NCBI GenBank assembly: GCA_003021915.1
Contig: PXOY01000001.1
Location: 1-13,374, forward strand
Direction: 5' to 3'
DNA from: Parcubacteria group bacterium SW_4_49_11
GTDB taxonomy: Bacteria; Patescibacteriota; Minisyncoccia; SW-4-49-11
Length of the DNA: 13,374 bases
Under the pieces are notes generated by a model. It was not told the origin of the DNA. It saw only the letters and a list, made by a program, of their open reading frames with translations, and did not search any database. A program made the position numbers and the translations under genes. Shown in pieces: positions 13,079 to 13,374 of the stretch; position 1 is the first letter of the stretch, and each line of letters starts with the position of its first letter.

Positions 13079-13130
13079 GTTTTCCTCCTTTCAAGGAGGA
13101 AACACCCGTTAGGGAATGGAGGTTACCTTA
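13079..13130 (+). repeat. Module C, copy 3
   Basis: 51 of 52 positions match 7211-7262. The single change is in the hairpin centre (TTTC for TTTT). It is the last module of the third cassette. After it, about 65 bp up to the permease stop contain only an imperfect inverted repeat. Confidence 0.85.
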
Positions 13131-13165
13131 TTATACAACATTTTGATAGGTAATAAAGGATTTTT

Positions 13166-13193
13166 GAGATAGAGCTTTAGAGAGCGTTATCTC
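13166..13193. other. Imperfect inverted repeat between convergent genes
   Basis: GAGATA (13166-13171) pairs with TATCTC (13188-13193), with GCT/AGC pairing inside. It lies 2 nt beyond the permease stop, where a terminator would be expected. No T-run follows on the minus strand (AAAAATCC instead), so terminator function is doubtful. Confidence 0.35.
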
Positions 13194-13195
13194 CG

Positions 13196-13374
13196 TTAAC
13201 TGACCGTATCTCTGTGGGAAAAACCTCGCTTTGCGGTCCGGAGTTTTAAAACGTAACGAATTCCTACACTAACCAAAAATAACGCCGCGGCAAGAAGGAT
13301 AATAATAGCGCCGGCCGGTAACTCGAAGACAGAAGCCGCGATGAGGCCGCCCAAGCTCGATAAGAAGGCGAACA
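13196..13374 (-). CDS. ABC-3 family metal (Zn/Mn) transporter permease, C-terminal fragment (cut by window edge)
   Basis: The minus strand is open from the window edge to a TAA at 13196-13198, giving the last 58 residues of a protein. They contain FAFLSSLGGLIAASVFELPA, then GAIIILLAAALFLVSVG and a basic tail (RYVLKLRTAKRG). This matches the end of ZnuB/MntB-type permeases, where a helix is followed by a D/E-LPxGxxIVL turn and a last hydrophobic helix. Such permeases work with an ATPase and a substrate-binding lipoprotein to import zinc, manganese or iron. The rest of the gene and its partners would lie to the right of the window. It is convergent with the glycosyltransferase. The identification rests on a short stretch, so it is good but not certain. 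Confidence 0.72.
   Translation of the reverse strand, partial: FAFLSSLGGLIAASVFELPAGAIIILLAAALFLVSVGIRYVLKLRTAKRGFSHRDTVS

Noticed and set aside
1..13374. Alternative genetic code with TGA as Gly (as in Gracilibacteria/Absconditabacteria)
   Set aside because: mreC ends at TGA in an ATGA overlap with mreD, and no conserved gene contains an in-frame TGA.

Overview
The window is gene-dense, about half G+C, and reads with the standard bacterial code. TGA ends mreC and no gene needs TGA read as an amino acid. A short YidC, a 47-residue L34, a CPR-type pseudopilin, compact polysaccharide genes and mostly SD-less start codons suggest a Candidate Phyla Radiation (Patescibacteria) genome, probably from a metagenome. 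That placement is an inference and I cannot name the lineage.

Layout. (1) Minus strand, 1-2139: the N-terminal part of a type IV pilin/pseudopilin (cut by the window edge), an array of 7-bp units, and a sodium/proton:dicarboxylate or acidic amino-acid symporter. (2) A 133-bp divergent promoter region. (3) Plus strand, 2273-3557: rpmH-rnpA-yidC. (4) 3644-7114: its own promoter, then a tight surface-glycan cassette of flippase, GT2 glycosyltransferase and O-antigen ligase-like protein. (5) 7395-11495: the rod-shape operon mreB (frameshifted), mreC, mreD and mrdA (PBP2). (6) 11787-12871: a GT4 glycosyltransferase, also frameshifted. (7) 13196-13374, minus: the C-terminus of an ABC-3 family metal permease, cut by the window edge.

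The genes fit one theme, building the envelope. YidC inserts membrane proteins. The flippase, GT2 and ligase would export and assemble a glycan. MreBCD and PBP2 direct sidewall peptidoglycan synthesis. The pilin adds a surface fibre.

The most unusual content is between genes. All three long intergenic regions (7115-7394, 11496-11786, 12872-13195) are assembled from the same small set of repeat modules: a four-unit heptamer array (A), a 20-bp AT-rich box (B), a 52-bp double hairpin (C) and an A/T hairpin (D). Module order and orientation differ between copies, and stems are kept by paired changes. A related heptamer array fills the spacer upstream of the pilin gene. Two coding genes (mreB and the GT4 gene) each carry a small internal deletion that shifts the frame. 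The GT4 lesion looks like collapse between two short direct repeats. No CRISPR array, tRNA, rRNA, transposase or defence gene was seen.
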